From: Nonomuraea candida
GTDB taxonomy: Bacteria; Actinomycetota; Actinomycetes; Streptosporangiales; Streptosporangiaceae
Assembly (NCBI RefSeq): GCF_000725485.1
Contig: NZ_JOAG01000032.1
Span: 62,001 to 126,000 of the forward strand
Direction of reading: 5' to 3'
DNA: 64,000 nt
The notes beneath the pieces are model-generated. The model did not search any database. It was given only the letters and a program-made list of their open reading frames with translations, and was not told the DNA's origin. This document shows positions 1 to 7,758 of the stretch, in pieces. Each line of letters starts with the position of its first letter. Position 1 is the first letter of the stretch. A program made the position numbers and the translations under genes.

Positions 1-203
1 CGCAGCATCCCCTCGAAGTGCACGTCCCCGCCGAAGGCGATCGTGAACGGCCGCCGCTCGGGCGTCGGCTTCTTCGACGGCTCGGCGCTCGCCTGCCGAC
101 GGGCCTGCTGCTCGCGCTGAGGCTCCGTCTCCGACGCCGCCGACGAGCACGCGACCAGGGATGCGACGACGGCGATCATCGGGAGGGCACGGGGGAGTCT
201 CAT
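1..203 (-). CDS. CapA-family (poly-gamma-glutamate type) lipoprotein, 5' part only
   Basis: The reading frame starts at ATG 203 and runs off the left edge, so only about 67 residues are visible. The N-terminus is a lipoprotein signal: MRLPRA, a hydrophobic stretch, then a lipobox-like LVAC with Cys at about residue 19. A Ser/Glu/Arg-rich linker follows, then FTIAFGGDVHFEGML. That last motif resembles the first metal-binding GDV strand of CapA-type calcineurin-like phosphoesterases, which in actinomycetes are often secreted lipoproteins. The CapA call rests on this short motif and the signal peptide; the rest of the domain is outside the window. Confidence 0.6.
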   Translation of the reverse strand, partial: MRLPRALPMIAVVASLVACSSAASETEPQREQQARRQASAEPSKKPTPERRPFTIAFGGDVHFEGML

Positions 204-288
204 ATGCCGCACTTCCGCTCGAATCCTGTTTTACAGAGATTGAGCATGCCATGCAGGTCGTATTACCGTGCAGCCCCCCGGCTGCCCA

Positions 289-1128
289 TCAACGCGAGCG
301 GACCCCCCGATCACTCACCAAAGTGGACATCACACGACGGGTCCGGTCGTCGATGGGCGTGTAGACGATCAGCCGGATCTCCGGCACGGCCGTCAGGCTC
401 GTCGTGCTGAAGCGCAGCACCCCGTGCTCCACGTGCTCGAACCCCTTGACCCGCGGCCCCGGGTCCGCCACGTCCTGGCGGGCCCACAACCGGGCGAACT
501 CGGCGCTCTCCGCGCTGAGCCTGCGGATGAAGTCCTGCCAGCAGGGGGAGTCCGCGTGGCGGCTGTAGGCGCCCCTGAAGACGGCCACCATCCGCGCCAG
601 CTCCTGGTCACGCTCCATCAGCCGGGTGGTGGGCGTGCGGTTCAGGCAGGTGTGCCAGAGGGAGTTGCGCTCCCCCTCGGGCGCGCCGACCAGCTCGGGG
701 AAGAGCGCCGCGTACGCGTCGTTCCAGGCCAGCGCGTCGCACCGGCTGTTGGCCACGCAGGCGGGCATCTCGCCGAGCCGGTCGAGGATCTCCCGCATCT
801 CGGGCGTCACCTGACCCGAGTCCGCCGGCACCGGGTCGGCGATCTGCCCGGCCAGCCGGTAGAGGTGGTGCCGCTCGGCGCTGTCCAGCTTGAGCGTGCG
901 CGCGATCGCGTCGAGCACCTGCGTGCTGGCGTTGATCGGGCGGCCCTGCTCCAGCCACGTGTACCAGGTCACGCCCACGCCCGCGAGCTGCGCGACCTCC
1001 TCGCGGCGCAGCCCCGGGGTCCGCCTGCGCGGGCCGGGCGCGAGGTCCACCATCTCCGGCGTGATCCGCTCCCGGCGGGTACGCAGGAACGCCGACAGGT
1101 CGGTACGCCTTGCCTCTGCCACCGTCAT
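289..1128 (-). CDS. XRE-family regulator with MmyB-like ligand-binding domain
   Basis: A 279-residue DNA-binding regulator. Residues 1-75 form an XRE helix-turn-helix of the MmyB subgroup, with the signatures RTPGLRREEVAQLAGVG and WYTWLEQGR. The remainder matches the MmyB C-terminal PAS-like pocket (CDALAWNDAYAALFPEL, and a later stretch on steroid or fatty-acid-like ligand domains). The start at 1128 (MTVAEARR) is preferred over an upstream ATG at 1149 because family members begin close to this point. It is divergent from an MFS exporter gene with about 100 bp between them, a typical repressor/target pair. The ligand is unknown. Confidence 0.85.
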   Translation of the reverse strand: MTVAEARRTDLSAFLRTRRERITPEMVDLAPGPRRRTPGLRREEVAQLAGVGVTWYTWLEQGRPINASTQVLDAIARTLKLDSAERHHLYRLAGQIADPVPADSGQVTPEMREILDRLGEMPACVANSRCDALAWNDAYAALFPELVGAPEGERNSLWHTCLNRTPTTRLMERDQELARMVAVFRGAYSRHADSPCWQDFIRRLSAESAEFARLWARQDVADPGPRVKGFEHVEHGVLRFSTTSLTAVPEIRLIVYTPIDDRTRRVMSTLVSDRGVRSR

Positions 1129-1174
1129 TCCTCCACTATGGGGGCACAAGGCGACATTAACCAGTTACCCTCAA

Positions 1175-1205
1175 TACCAGTATAAAGAGGCTCTCGTTAC
1201 TGGTA
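1175..1205. promoter_or_regulatory. Inverted repeat, probable operator of the XRE/MFS pair
   Basis: Perfect 8-nt arms TACCAGTA (1175-1182) and TACTGGTA (1198-1205) lie 15 nt apart in the divergent intergenic region. A related half-site (AACCAGTTACC) lies just upstream. The second arm ends 26 nt before the exporter start. Binding by the neighbouring XRE protein is inference. Confidence 0.5.
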
Positions 1206-1230
1206 CTGACCCTGCGGCAGACTGGCCACC

Positions 1231-2652
1231 ATGTCGCAAACTGCCGCATTCTCCCCTCCTGTGAACACCCAGTCACAGGAGGCGGTTCCCAAGGCCAGCG
1301 GCCTGCTCCTGGCGATCATCCTCGTGGGGCAGTTCCTGGCGATCCTGAACGTCAACATCGTGAACGTGGCCACCCCGACCATCGAGGCCGACCTGCACTC
1401 CTCGGGCGCCGGACTGCAGATGATCGTCGCGGGATACACCATTGTCTACGCCGTCCTGTTGATCACCGGGGCCAGGGTCGGCGACCTGTTCGGCTACCGC
1501 AACGCCTTCCTGGGCGGCCTGGCGGTCTTCACGCTCACCACGCTGGGCGCGGGCCTGGCGCCCACGACGGGCTGGCTGGTGGCCGCGCGGCTGGTGCAGG
1601 GCGCCGGGGCCGCGATGATGATGCCGCAGGTGCTGACGCTGATCCAGCGCAACTACCACGGCGCGGCCAGGGGGCGGGCGATCGGCCTGTGGTCTCTGGT
1701 GATCAGCGGCGGCATCGTGGTCGGCCAGGCGCTCGGCGGGATCCTGCTGGGCATCGGCCTGGGCTGGCGGATGGTCTTCCTGGTGCTGGTGCCGGTCGGG
1801 GCGCTGCTCCTGGTGGCCGGGCTGCGGGTGCTGCCCGCCGACGAGGGCGGCGGCCGGGCCGGGCTCGACCCGCTGGGCCTGGTGACCCTCTCGGCGGCCG
1901 TGCTGCTCTTCGTGGTGCCGCTGGTGCTCGGCCGCGACCTCGGCTGGCCCCTGTGGGGCTGGATCTCGATGGGGCTGAGCGTGGTGACGTTCCTGGTGTT
2001 CGTGCGCGTCGAGCGGTGGGTGACCGGGCGGGGCGGCCGTCCGCTGGTGGACGCGCGGGTGCTGCGCGCGCCCGGCATGCGGCCCGGCCTCGCGGTCCTG
2101 CTGTTCGGCCCCGCCACGTGGGGGGCGTTCCTGTTCACCTCCGCCCTGCACCTCCAGGGCGACCTGCACCTGTCGCCGCTGGCCTCCGGCATGATGCTGG
2201 TGCCGTGCGCGCTGGCCTTCGGGCTGGTCGGGCTCGCCTGGCCGCGCCTGCCGCAGCGGCTGCAGCGGCCGCTGGTGCCGTTCGGCTACGTGGTGGCCGC
2301 GCCGGCCTACATCGGGCTGGGGCTGGCCGCCGGGGGCGGGCTCGCGTACGCGGTCATGAGCGCCCTCATCGGCGCGGGCCTCGGCGTGCAGGTCGCGGTG
2401 ACGAACATGGCGACCGAGCGGGTGGAGGACGCGTACGCGGCCGACGCCAGCGGCGCGCTGCTCACCGTGATGCAGCTCGGCCAGGTCATCGGCGTCTCCA
2501 CCGTGGGCACCCTGTTCATCGCCCTCGACCAGGGCGCGGCCTCGTCGGCCTCGGCCTCGCTGACGACCGCCCTCGCCATGGCGGGCCTGGCCGTGCTGGC
2601 CGGCCTGAGCTCGATCTTCCTGGTACGCCGCCGCGCGCCGATCGCCGCCTAG
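1231..2652 (+). CDS. MFS drug/proton antiporter, DHA2 (EmrB/QacA) type
   Basis: A 473-residue integral membrane protein with about 14 hydrophobic segments, the usual size for 14-TM DHA2 exporters. The first helix begins near residue 24 (LLLAIILVGQFLAILNVNIV), followed by the motif NVATPTIEADL. The loop after TM2 has GARVGDLFGYR, the MFS motif A between TM2 and TM3, and RLVQGAGAAMMMPQ matches the DHA2 motif C/B region. It likely extrudes a toxic small molecule using the proton gradient. It is divergent from an MmyB-type regulator with an inverted repeat between them, so expression is probably derepressed by the exported compound. The substrate cannot be told from sequence. Confidence 0.88.
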   Translation: MSQTAAFSPPVNTQSQEAVPKASGLLLAIILVGQFLAILNVNIVNVATPTIEADLHSSGAGLQMIVAGYTIVYAVLLITGARVGDLFGYRNAFLGGLAVFTLTTLGAGLAPTTGWLVAARLVQGAGAAMMMPQVLTLIQRNYHGAARGRAIGLWSLVISGGIVVGQALGGILLGIGLGWRMVFLVLVPVGALLLVAGLRVLPADEGGGRAGLDPLGLVTLSAAVLLFVVPLVLGRDLGWPLWGWISMGLSVVTFLVFVRVERWVTGRGGRPLVDARVLRAPGMRPGLAVLLFGPATWGAFLFTSALHLQGDLHLSPLASGMMLVPCALAFGLVGLAWPRLPQRLQRPLVPFGYVVAAPAYIGLGLAAGGGLAYAVMSALIGAGLGVQVAVTNMATERVEDAYAADASGALLTVMQLGQVIGVSTVGTLFIALDQGAASSASASLTTALAMAGLAVLAGLSSIFLVRRRAPIAA

Positions 2653-2671
2653 AGTTGGAGAGTTCGTTTTC

Positions 2672-2684
2672 TTGAATCATTCAG
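2672..2684 (+). promoter_or_regulatory. Fur-box-like palindrome upstream of the Fur-family gene
   Basis: TTGAATCATTCAG is a near-perfect palindrome around a central C, in an AT-rich island 21 nt before the Fur-family start. Streptomyces FurA/CatR autoregulate through a similar AT-rich palindrome. Assignment as its operator is inference. Confidence 0.45.
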
Positions 2685-2705
2685 ATTTAGGGTAGCCTGG
2701 CAGCC

Positions 2706-3110
2706 ATGGGGGACGACGACCTGCTCCGTCAGGCCGGCCTGCGGGTGACCGCGGCCCGGCTGGCGATCATGCGAACGGTCCGCGCCGGCGACCACCCGGA
2801 CGTGGACGACGTCTATCGAGGCGTGCGTGACCGCGTGGGGCAGGTCTCACTCCAGGCCGTCTACGACTCGCTGCACGCGCTGCACCGGGCCGGTCTCGTA
2901 CGCAAGATCGAGCCCATGGGCAGCCCGGCCCGCTACGAGGCGCGGGTGGGCGACAACCACCACCACCTCGTGTGCCGGAAGTGCGGCGCCGTCACCGACG
3001 TCGACTGCGTGAAGGGCGAGCCGCCCTGCATCACGCCCGTCGACGCGGCCGGCTATGCCGTGGACGAGGCCGACGTCACGTTCTGGGGCGTCTGCCCGAG
3101 CTGTCAATGA
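2706..3110 (+). CDS. Fur-family peroxide/iron regulator (CatR/FurA type)
   Basis: A 134-residue Fur-family repressor. Residues 1-80 carry the winged helix (LRVTAARLAIMRTV, VSLQAVYDSLHALHRAGLVR). The metal-binding region contains DNHHHLVCRKCG, with the His cluster and first CxxC, and a second CPSC lies at the very C-terminus; these four Cys form the structural zinc site. The gene is followed 22 nt later by a catalase gene in the same orientation. That is the CatR-catalase arrangement of actinomycetes, where the repressor senses peroxide by metal-catalysed His oxidation and derepresses catalase. A palindrome just upstream suggests autoregulation. Confidence 0.9.
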   Translation: MGDDDLLRQAGLRVTAARLAIMRTVRAGDHPDVDDVYRGVRDRVGQVSLQAVYDSLHALHRAGLVRKIEPMGSPARYEARVGDNHHHLVCRKCGAVTDVDCVKGEPPCITPVDAAGYAVDEADVTFWGVCPSCQ

Positions 3111-3132
3111 TGATCATTCGGAGGATCGCGCT

Positions 3133-4581
3133 ATGACGACCAGGCCTGTCACGACCGATGACGCGGGCATCCCCGCGCCGAGCGACGCCCACTCGCTCTC
3201 CGTCGGCCCGAACGGCCCCCTGCTGCTTCAGGACCATTACCTGATCCAGAAGATGGCCCACTTCAACCGGGAGCGCGTCCCCGAGCGCGTCGTGCACGCC
3301 AAGGGCGGCGGCGCCCACGGCATCCTGCAGATCACGGAGGACGTCAGCCAGTTCACCAAGGCCAAGCTCTTCCAGAAGGGCGTCGAGACCCCGCTCTTCC
3401 TGCGCTTCTCCACCGTCGCCGGCGAGAACGGCAGCGCCGACACCGCCCGCGACCCCCGCGGCTTCGCGCTGAAGTTCTACACCGAGGACGGCAACTACGA
3501 CATCGTTGGCAACAACACGCCGATCTTCTTCATCCGCGACCCCAGCAAGTTCTCCGACTTCATCCACAGCCAGAAGCGGCGCGCCGACAACCACCTGCAC
3601 GACCACAACATGCAGTGGGACTTCTGGACCCTGTCGCCCGAGTCGGCGCACCAGGTCACCTTCCTGATGACCGACCGCGGCACCCCCGCCACCTGGCGGC
3701 ACATGCACGGCTTCGGCTCGCACACCTTCCTGTGGTACAACGCCGCCGGCGAGAAGTTCTGGGTCAAGTACCACTTCAAGACCGAGCAGGGCATCCAGAA
3801 CCTCACCGCCGCCGAGGCCCTGGCCCTGCAGGCCACCGACCCCGACTACCACACCCGCGACCTGTTCGAGGCGATCAAGCGGGGCGACCATCCGTCGTGG
3901 ACGGTCAACGTGCAGATCATGCCGTTCGAGGCCGCCGCCGACTACCGGTTCAACCCCTTCGACCTGACCAAGGTGTGGCCGCACGGCGACTACCCCGAGA
4001 TCACGATCGGCCGCTTCACCCTCAACCGCAACCCCGGCAACTACTTCGCCGAGGTCGAGCAGTCGGGCTTCGAGCCGTCGAACCTGGTGCCGGGCATCGG
4101 CGCCTCCCCCGACAAGATGCTCCAGGGCCGGCTGTTCTCCTACCCCGACGCGCACCGCTACCGGATCGGCCCCAACTACCTGCAGCTGCCGATCAACCAG
4201 CCGCGCAACCCCGTCCACAGCTACAACTTCGACGGCCCGATGACCTTCCGCAACCCGCAGGACCCGGTCTACGCCCCGAACACGGCCGGCGGCCCCGCCG
4301 CCGACCCGTCGCCGTACGAGGGGGAGCACTACCACGTCACCGGCGAGATCATCCGCTCCGCCTACACCCTGCACGCCGAGGACGACGACTACAGCCAGCC
4401 GCGCGCCCTGTGGGAGAACGTGCTGTCCGACACCGACCGCACGAACCTGGTGAGCAACGTCGTCGGTCACGCCTCGGCCCCCGAGGTCACCGGTGACATG
4501 AAGAGGCGAGTCGTGGAGTACTGGACCAACATCCACAAGGACCTCGGCCAGCGCGTCGCCCAGGGCCTCGGCCTGGCCTGA
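3133..4581 (+). CDS. katA: Monofunctional haem catalase
   Basis: A 482-residue clade-3-sized catalase that disproportionates hydrogen peroxide to water and oxygen in the cytoplasm. Visible signatures are FNRERVPERVVHAKGGGAHG (active-site region with the catalytic His), RFSTVAGENGSADTARDPRG, the distal Asn region FALKFYTEDGNYDIVGNNTP, and the proximal haem ligand motif RLFSYPDAHRYRIG with its Tyr. The start at 3133 has a GGAGG ribosome site about 7 nt upstream. It lies 22 nt behind the Fur-family gene, so both are probably one peroxide-responsive operon, ended by a strong hairpin at 4626-4664. Confidence 0.95.
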   Translation: MTTRPVTTDDAGIPAPSDAHSLSVGPNGPLLLQDHYLIQKMAHFNRERVPERVVHAKGGGAHGILQITEDVSQFTKAKLFQKGVETPLFLRFSTVAGENGSADTARDPRGFALKFYTEDGNYDIVGNNTPIFFIRDPSKFSDFIHSQKRRADNHLHDHNMQWDFWTLSPESAHQVTFLMTDRGTPATWRHMHGFGSHTFLWYNAAGEKFWVKYHFKTEQGIQNLTAAEALALQATDPDYHTRDLFEAIKRGDHPSWTVNVQIMPFEAAADYRFNPFDLTKVWPHGDYPEITIGRFTLNRNPGNYFAEVEQSGFEPSNLVPGIGASPDKMLQGRLFSYPDAHRYRIGPNYLQLPINQPRNPVHSYNFDGPMTFRNPQDPVYAPNTAGGPAADPSPYEGEHYHVTGEIIRSAYTLHAEDDDYSQPRALWENVLSDTDRTNLVSNVVGHASAPEVTGDMKRRVVEYWTNIHKDLGQRVAQGLGLA

Positions 4582-4625
4582 CCACGACGCGGCGCCCCGG
4601 AGCCTCGTCATGGTGACGGCACGAC

Positions 4626-4664
4626 AACGGCCGGCGTCCCCTTTTGCGGGGGACGCCGGCCGTT
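4626..4664 (+). terminator. Hairpin terminator after catalase
   Basis: A 16-bp perfect stem (4626-4641 with 4649-4664) and a 7-nt loop, 45 nt after the catalase stop, followed by a short T-rich run (GTTTCGTGTT). Confidence 0.8.
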
Positions 4665-4833
4665 TCGTGTTCCGGTCGTCGGCCCGGGAAATCCGGCTCC
4701 CCGGGAAACGGCGCTTTCCGGTGAACCGCTCGTTCGCGGCCGGGAAAGGATTTCCACCGGAAGGCCGCGCCGCGCTTTATGTGCACGTTATGTGCACGGC
4801 CCCGCGAGTCGCGCCCGCCAGGGCCGTCCGGCG

Positions 4834-5061
4834 TTATGCGCCGGCTACGCGCGCGGCGGCCAGGTCGAACTCGCCACTACGCACCCCGGCCGTGAACGCG
4901 TCCCACTCCGCCGGCGTGAAGACCAGCACGGGACCGTCCTTCTCCTTGCTGTCCCGCAAGGCGACATTGCCGTCGGCCAAGGGGGCGACCTCGACGCACG
5001 CTGCCGCACCGTTGCAGAAGCTGCTCTTCCGCCAGGCCACCGTCTTAGTGTGGTTGTACAT
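4834..5061 (-). CDS. DUF397 domain protein
   Basis: A 75-residue protein with the DUF397 pattern: WRKSSFCNGAAACVEVA, then VALRDSKEKDGPVLVFTPAEWDAFTAGVR. DUF397 proteins of actinomycetes are almost always encoded beside an XRE/DUF5753 regulator, as here with the gene at 5115. They are thought to act as its partner in developmental and secondary-metabolism control (the BldB/WhiJ-like network). The ATG at 5061 starts MYNHTKTVAW. Confidence 0.9.
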   Translation of the reverse strand: MYNHTKTVAWRKSSFCNGAAACVEVAPLADGNVALRDSKEKDGPVLVFTPAEWDAFTAGVRSGEFDLAAARVAGA

Positions 5062-5114
5062 TTGCTCCCCAAATGGTTAAAGGGGCACCGTTGCCCCTTT
5101 CTGAGGTTTTGTCG

Positions 5115-5987
5115 CTAACGTCGCCACAACATGGCTTTACGCTGAATGAGGACGCGCGACTCGTCCTCGTCCAGCGCCTCCGATCGGATGTTATCGAAAG
5201 CCGCTTCGTATCCCGCCACCAGCTCGAGGTCTTCGACGAAGTGGGCGCTGTAAAGCTGCTCCAGATAGACGACATCATCAAAACCAGAGAACTTCAGATG
5301 AATGAACGCGCCGGTGTTGACCGGATGGAGCGAATCTAGCGTAAGAACCTGCACACTCACATGCGGCAGCATGGAGAGCTCCAGGAGATGCTCCATCTGC
5401 TCGCGCATGACCGACGGCTCGCCGAAGCGCCGCATCAGCGCCGACTCGTCGAGGACCACGGTCAGGGCACAGGGATCGGGCCGGCGCAGCACGCGCCGCT
5501 GCCTGTCGAGGCGGGCTTCGACCCGGCTCCTGACACCGCTGTGCGTGATGCGGGCGATGCCGCGGGTCGCCAGGATCACTTCCCTGGCGTAGTCCTCGGT
5601 CTGCAGCAGGCCAGGCACGATCTGGGGTTCCCAGTCGCACTGGAATGTCGCCTCAGCCTCCAGCCCGAGAAATCTTGTGTACTCCCCGGGCAGGGTGTCC
5701 TCGTAATCCTCCCACCACCCACGCTGCTCCGCATCCCGCAGGAAACCGAAAAGCTCGTCAAGCTTCTCCCCGTCCACGCGGTAGAGCTGCGCGAGGGCCT
5801 TGATGTCGGCCGAGCTGGGCATGGTCTTGGCGGCCTCGATGCGGCTCACCTTGCTGGGGGACCAGCCGAGGTCCTTGGCGACCTTGGAGCCGGTGAGCTT
5901 CCTGCGCTCTCTGAGGAGGCGTAGCTCCTGGCCCAACCGGAGTCGCCGAACTGTTGGACTGCCCTGCTGCGATGGCACCGTCCACAC
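5115..5987 (-). CDS. XRE regulator with DUF5753 domain (WhiJ/Scr1-like)
   Basis: A 290-residue protein. Residues 15-75 are an XRE helix-turn-helix (RLGQELRLLRERRKLTGSKVAKDL, WSPSKVSRIEAAKTMPS). Residues 110-285 match DUF5753, the ligand-binding half of actinobacterial Scr1/WhiJ-type regulators (FLGLEAEATFQCDWEPQIVPG, LLQTEDYAREVI, VYLEQL). The DUF397 gene follows 53 nt downstream on the same strand, completing the usual pair. Repeated palindromes upstream at 6066-6076 and 6201-6211 are candidate operators. Confidence 0.9.
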   Translation of the reverse strand: MWTVPSQQGSPTVRRLRLGQELRLLRERRKLTGSKVAKDLGWSPSKVSRIEAAKTMPSSADIKALAQLYRVDGEKLDELFGFLRDAEQRGWWEDYEDTLPGEYTRFLGLEAEATFQCDWEPQIVPGLLQTEDYAREVILATRGIARITHSGVRSRVEARLDRQRRVLRRPDPCALTVVLDESALMRRFGEPSVMREQMEHLLELSMLPHVSVQVLTLDSLHPVNTGAFIHLKFSGFDDVVYLEQLYSAHFVEDLELVAGYEAAFDNIRSEALDEDESRVLIQRKAMLWRR

Positions 5988-6065
5988 TCCTTCTCGGGAA
6001 TGAAGGTGTAGCCGGAAGGGACCGTTTGGAGCCCGGCCGTTTGGGCCGTTCGTCCAATCTTACAC

Positions 6066-6211
6066 TGCAAGTTGCATGTACCGTGCCGCACAGCCTTGCC
6101 AGAAGGCTTTCATGGGCGGAGCGTAGGAGCAAGGACGAGCTCCACGCCATCGCGAGATCGGGGAGCTTACCCCTGCACAACCCACCCGCGAGGTTTGTCG
6201 TGCAAGTTGCA
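6066..6211. promoter_or_regulatory. Two identical palindromes, candidate operators
   Basis: TGCAAGTTGCA, a perfect palindrome around a central G, occurs at 6066-6076 and again at 6201-6211, 135 nt apart, in the region upstream of the XRE/DUF5753 gene and between it and the plus-strand small genes. No gene is confident within 5988-6321. Recognition by the neighbouring regulator is inference. Confidence 0.4.
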
Positions 6212-6321
6212 CAGCAAGGGACGAAGAAAAGGAAATCTTCCCTTGCTCGATGTATTGCAGCATTGACGGCCACGGGGGACGATCAGAGCGGAAGGTTCAT
6301 CCAGTGGGGAGGAGGCCGGAG

Positions 6322-6465
6322 ATGACGACACGGCCCACCACGGCGAGCCTTCCCGTCACGCTCGCGCGCCCGCTCCAGGGCCGCATCCCCGGCAACGTCG
6401 CCGTCCCGGAAACGAAACTCCACCCCAGGGAGGCCACTTGCCGGAAGGATCTCGACACCGCCTGA
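6322..6465 (+). CDS. Possible small protein, unknown
   Basis: A 47-codon frame beginning MTTRPTTASL, preceded by a GGAGGAGGCCGGAG ribosome site 1-11 nt upstream. No family recognised. It is kept because of the good ribosome site and its position before two further plus-strand small genes. It could also be the surviving 5' end of a longer, decayed gene, since the following 150 nt hold no frame. Confidence 0.3.
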   Translation: MTTRPTTASLPVTLARPLQGRIPGNVAVPETKLHPREATCRKDLDTA

Positions 6466-6621
6466 AGCACATCGCGCGACGTCGCTCGTACGAGCACACA
6501 AAAGCCGGGCCGAGGCTGACCACCACCTGCCGCATCTGGGCTGCCACCCTGCGGCGAGACCGGTCATCAGCCGTCGGACCGGCGAAGAAGCCACCTCTAA
6601 ATGCCGCGAAAGGGGTCTTCT

Positions 6622-6837
6622 ATGTACACACAAGGTACCAAGGGGCTCAGGCGAATCAAGTCCTGGATCCAGGATCTCGTCGCGTCGGCCGACTACCGCA
6701 TCTGCGTGGAGCCTGACGAGTTCGCCTATCGCATGAGCTGGACCGTGACCAAGACGGGATTCGGCTCGCGACGCTACCGGGACCCGCGCTTCGACCAGCT
6801 CCGCCTGCCGAGCAAGGTGACCGAGGAGGTGTCCTGA
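6622..6837 (+). CDS. Small protein of unknown function
   Basis: A 71-residue frame with AAAGGGG about 6 nt before the ATG at 6622. It is moderately basic at the N-terminus (GLRRIKSW) and ends two bases before the next ATG at 6839, which is an operon-like spacing. No family recognised. Proteins of this size sit ahead of the membrane/transfer genes in actinomycete integrative elements, so it may be part of such a remnant; that is inference from context. Confidence 0.5.
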   Translation: MYTQGTKGLRRIKSWIQDLVASADYRICVEPDEFAYRMSWTVTKTGFGSRRYRDPRFDQLRLPSKVTEEVS

Positions 6838-6838
6838 C

Positions 6839-7486
6839 ATGTCGAGGAATCCGCGCAACCAGATCTACCCGGCCAACGAGGACCTTCCCGCCGCCGGCCG
6901 CGCCGGCGGCCCGGTCAGGCTCTGGCGGGCCCGCGCGGAGCTGATGCTGCTGGCCGGGCTGGCGCTGTTCGTCATGACCCTGCTGGGGGCCGCGCAGGAG
7001 GGCCGGTGGATGCCCTTCGTCCTGCTGACCAGCGCCGTCTCGGTGCCGGCCGCCACCAGGATCGGCCGCAACTGGATCACGGCCCACTTCTGGTGCGTGG
7101 TCTCCCGGCACCGCCTGCAGCGGGTCTGCCTGGAGACCACCATGCACACCAGGGCCGGCCGCATCCCGCTGGTGCTGTGGATCACGCCGACGACCACCGG
7201 CGAGAAGGCGCTGATCCTGGTCAGGGCCGGCATCAGCGCCGAGGAGTTCGAGGCGTACGGCGAGGAGATCGCGGCGGCCTGCTGGGCCCGCGGCGTGAAC
7301 GTCTACCGGCACCGCACGCGCGCCCAGTTCCTGATCGTGGAGATCGTCAGGCGCGACGAGGCGCCGGGCGCGGTCTCCCCCGGGCTGGACCGCCTCTACG
7401 GCCGGCGGGCCTGGGTCTCGGTGAGACCCGACCTCGAGGAGCCGCCTGATCTGCGCGCCGGGGTGGCGCTGCCCCAGGCGGGCTGA
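6839..7486 (+). CDS. Membrane protein resembling the accessory protein before FtsK/TraB-type transfer genes
   Basis: A 215-residue protein with two hydrophobic segments near residues 33-50 (LMLLAGLALFVMTLLG) and 57-72, then a soluble domain from about residue 100. The soluble part includes LVLWITPTTTGEKALILVRAG and ends with a short acidic tail. From recollection it is like the membrane protein encoded just upstream of FtsK/SpoIIIE-type translocases in actinomycete integrative conjugative elements. No translocase, replication or integrase gene follows here: a terminator hairpin comes next. If the reading is right this is an orphaned remnant of an element. Confidence 0.55.
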   Translation: MSRNPRNQIYPANEDLPAAGRAGGPVRLWRARAELMLLAGLALFVMTLLGAAQEGRWMPFVLLTSAVSVPAATRIGRNWITAHFWCVVSRHRLQRVCLETTMHTRAGRIPLVLWITPTTTGEKALILVRAGISAEEFEAYGEEIAAACWARGVNVYRHRTRAQFLIVEIVRRDEAPGAVSPGLDRLYGRRAWVSVRPDLEEPPDLRAGVALPQAG

Positions 7487-7516
7487 AGACCGGGGAACCG
7501 GGACATTCCCTGGATC

Positions 7517-7552
7517 GCAAGCCCCGGAGACCGCGGGGGCTCCGGGGCTTGC
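7517..7552 (+). terminator. Hairpin terminator
   Basis: A 12-bp perfect stem (GCAAGCCCCGGA at 7517-7528 with TCCGGGGCTTGC at 7541-7552) and 12-nt loop, 31 nt after the stop at 7486. Confidence 0.75.
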
Positions 7553-7569
7553 CCATGCCCGGACACCGG

Positions 7570-7695
7570 AAGCCTCGCGCCGGAAGCCCGCTGCGCCCGC
7601 CGCCGGAGACCGGCCGCCGGAAGTCCCCCCGTGCCCGCCCGCCGGAAGTCTCCCCCGTGCGCGCCCGCCGGAAGTCTCGCTGTACCCGCCCGCCA
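7570..7695. repeat. GC-rich imperfect tandem repeats
   Basis: Three to four imperfect copies of a 25-30 nt unit containing GCCCGCCGGAAGTC fill the gap before the oxidoreductase gene. No coding signal. Confidence 0.6.
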
Positions 7696-7758
7696 GGGGC
7701 TTCCCCGGGGCCGTGGTCCGCGCCAAGATGAGTTCATCTGGCGAACTCAGGAGTCGTG

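Noticed and set aside
3076..4611. Long antisense frame opposite the catalase gene
   Set aside because: Val/Gly-rich antisense frame caused by strong GC3 bias; no domain.
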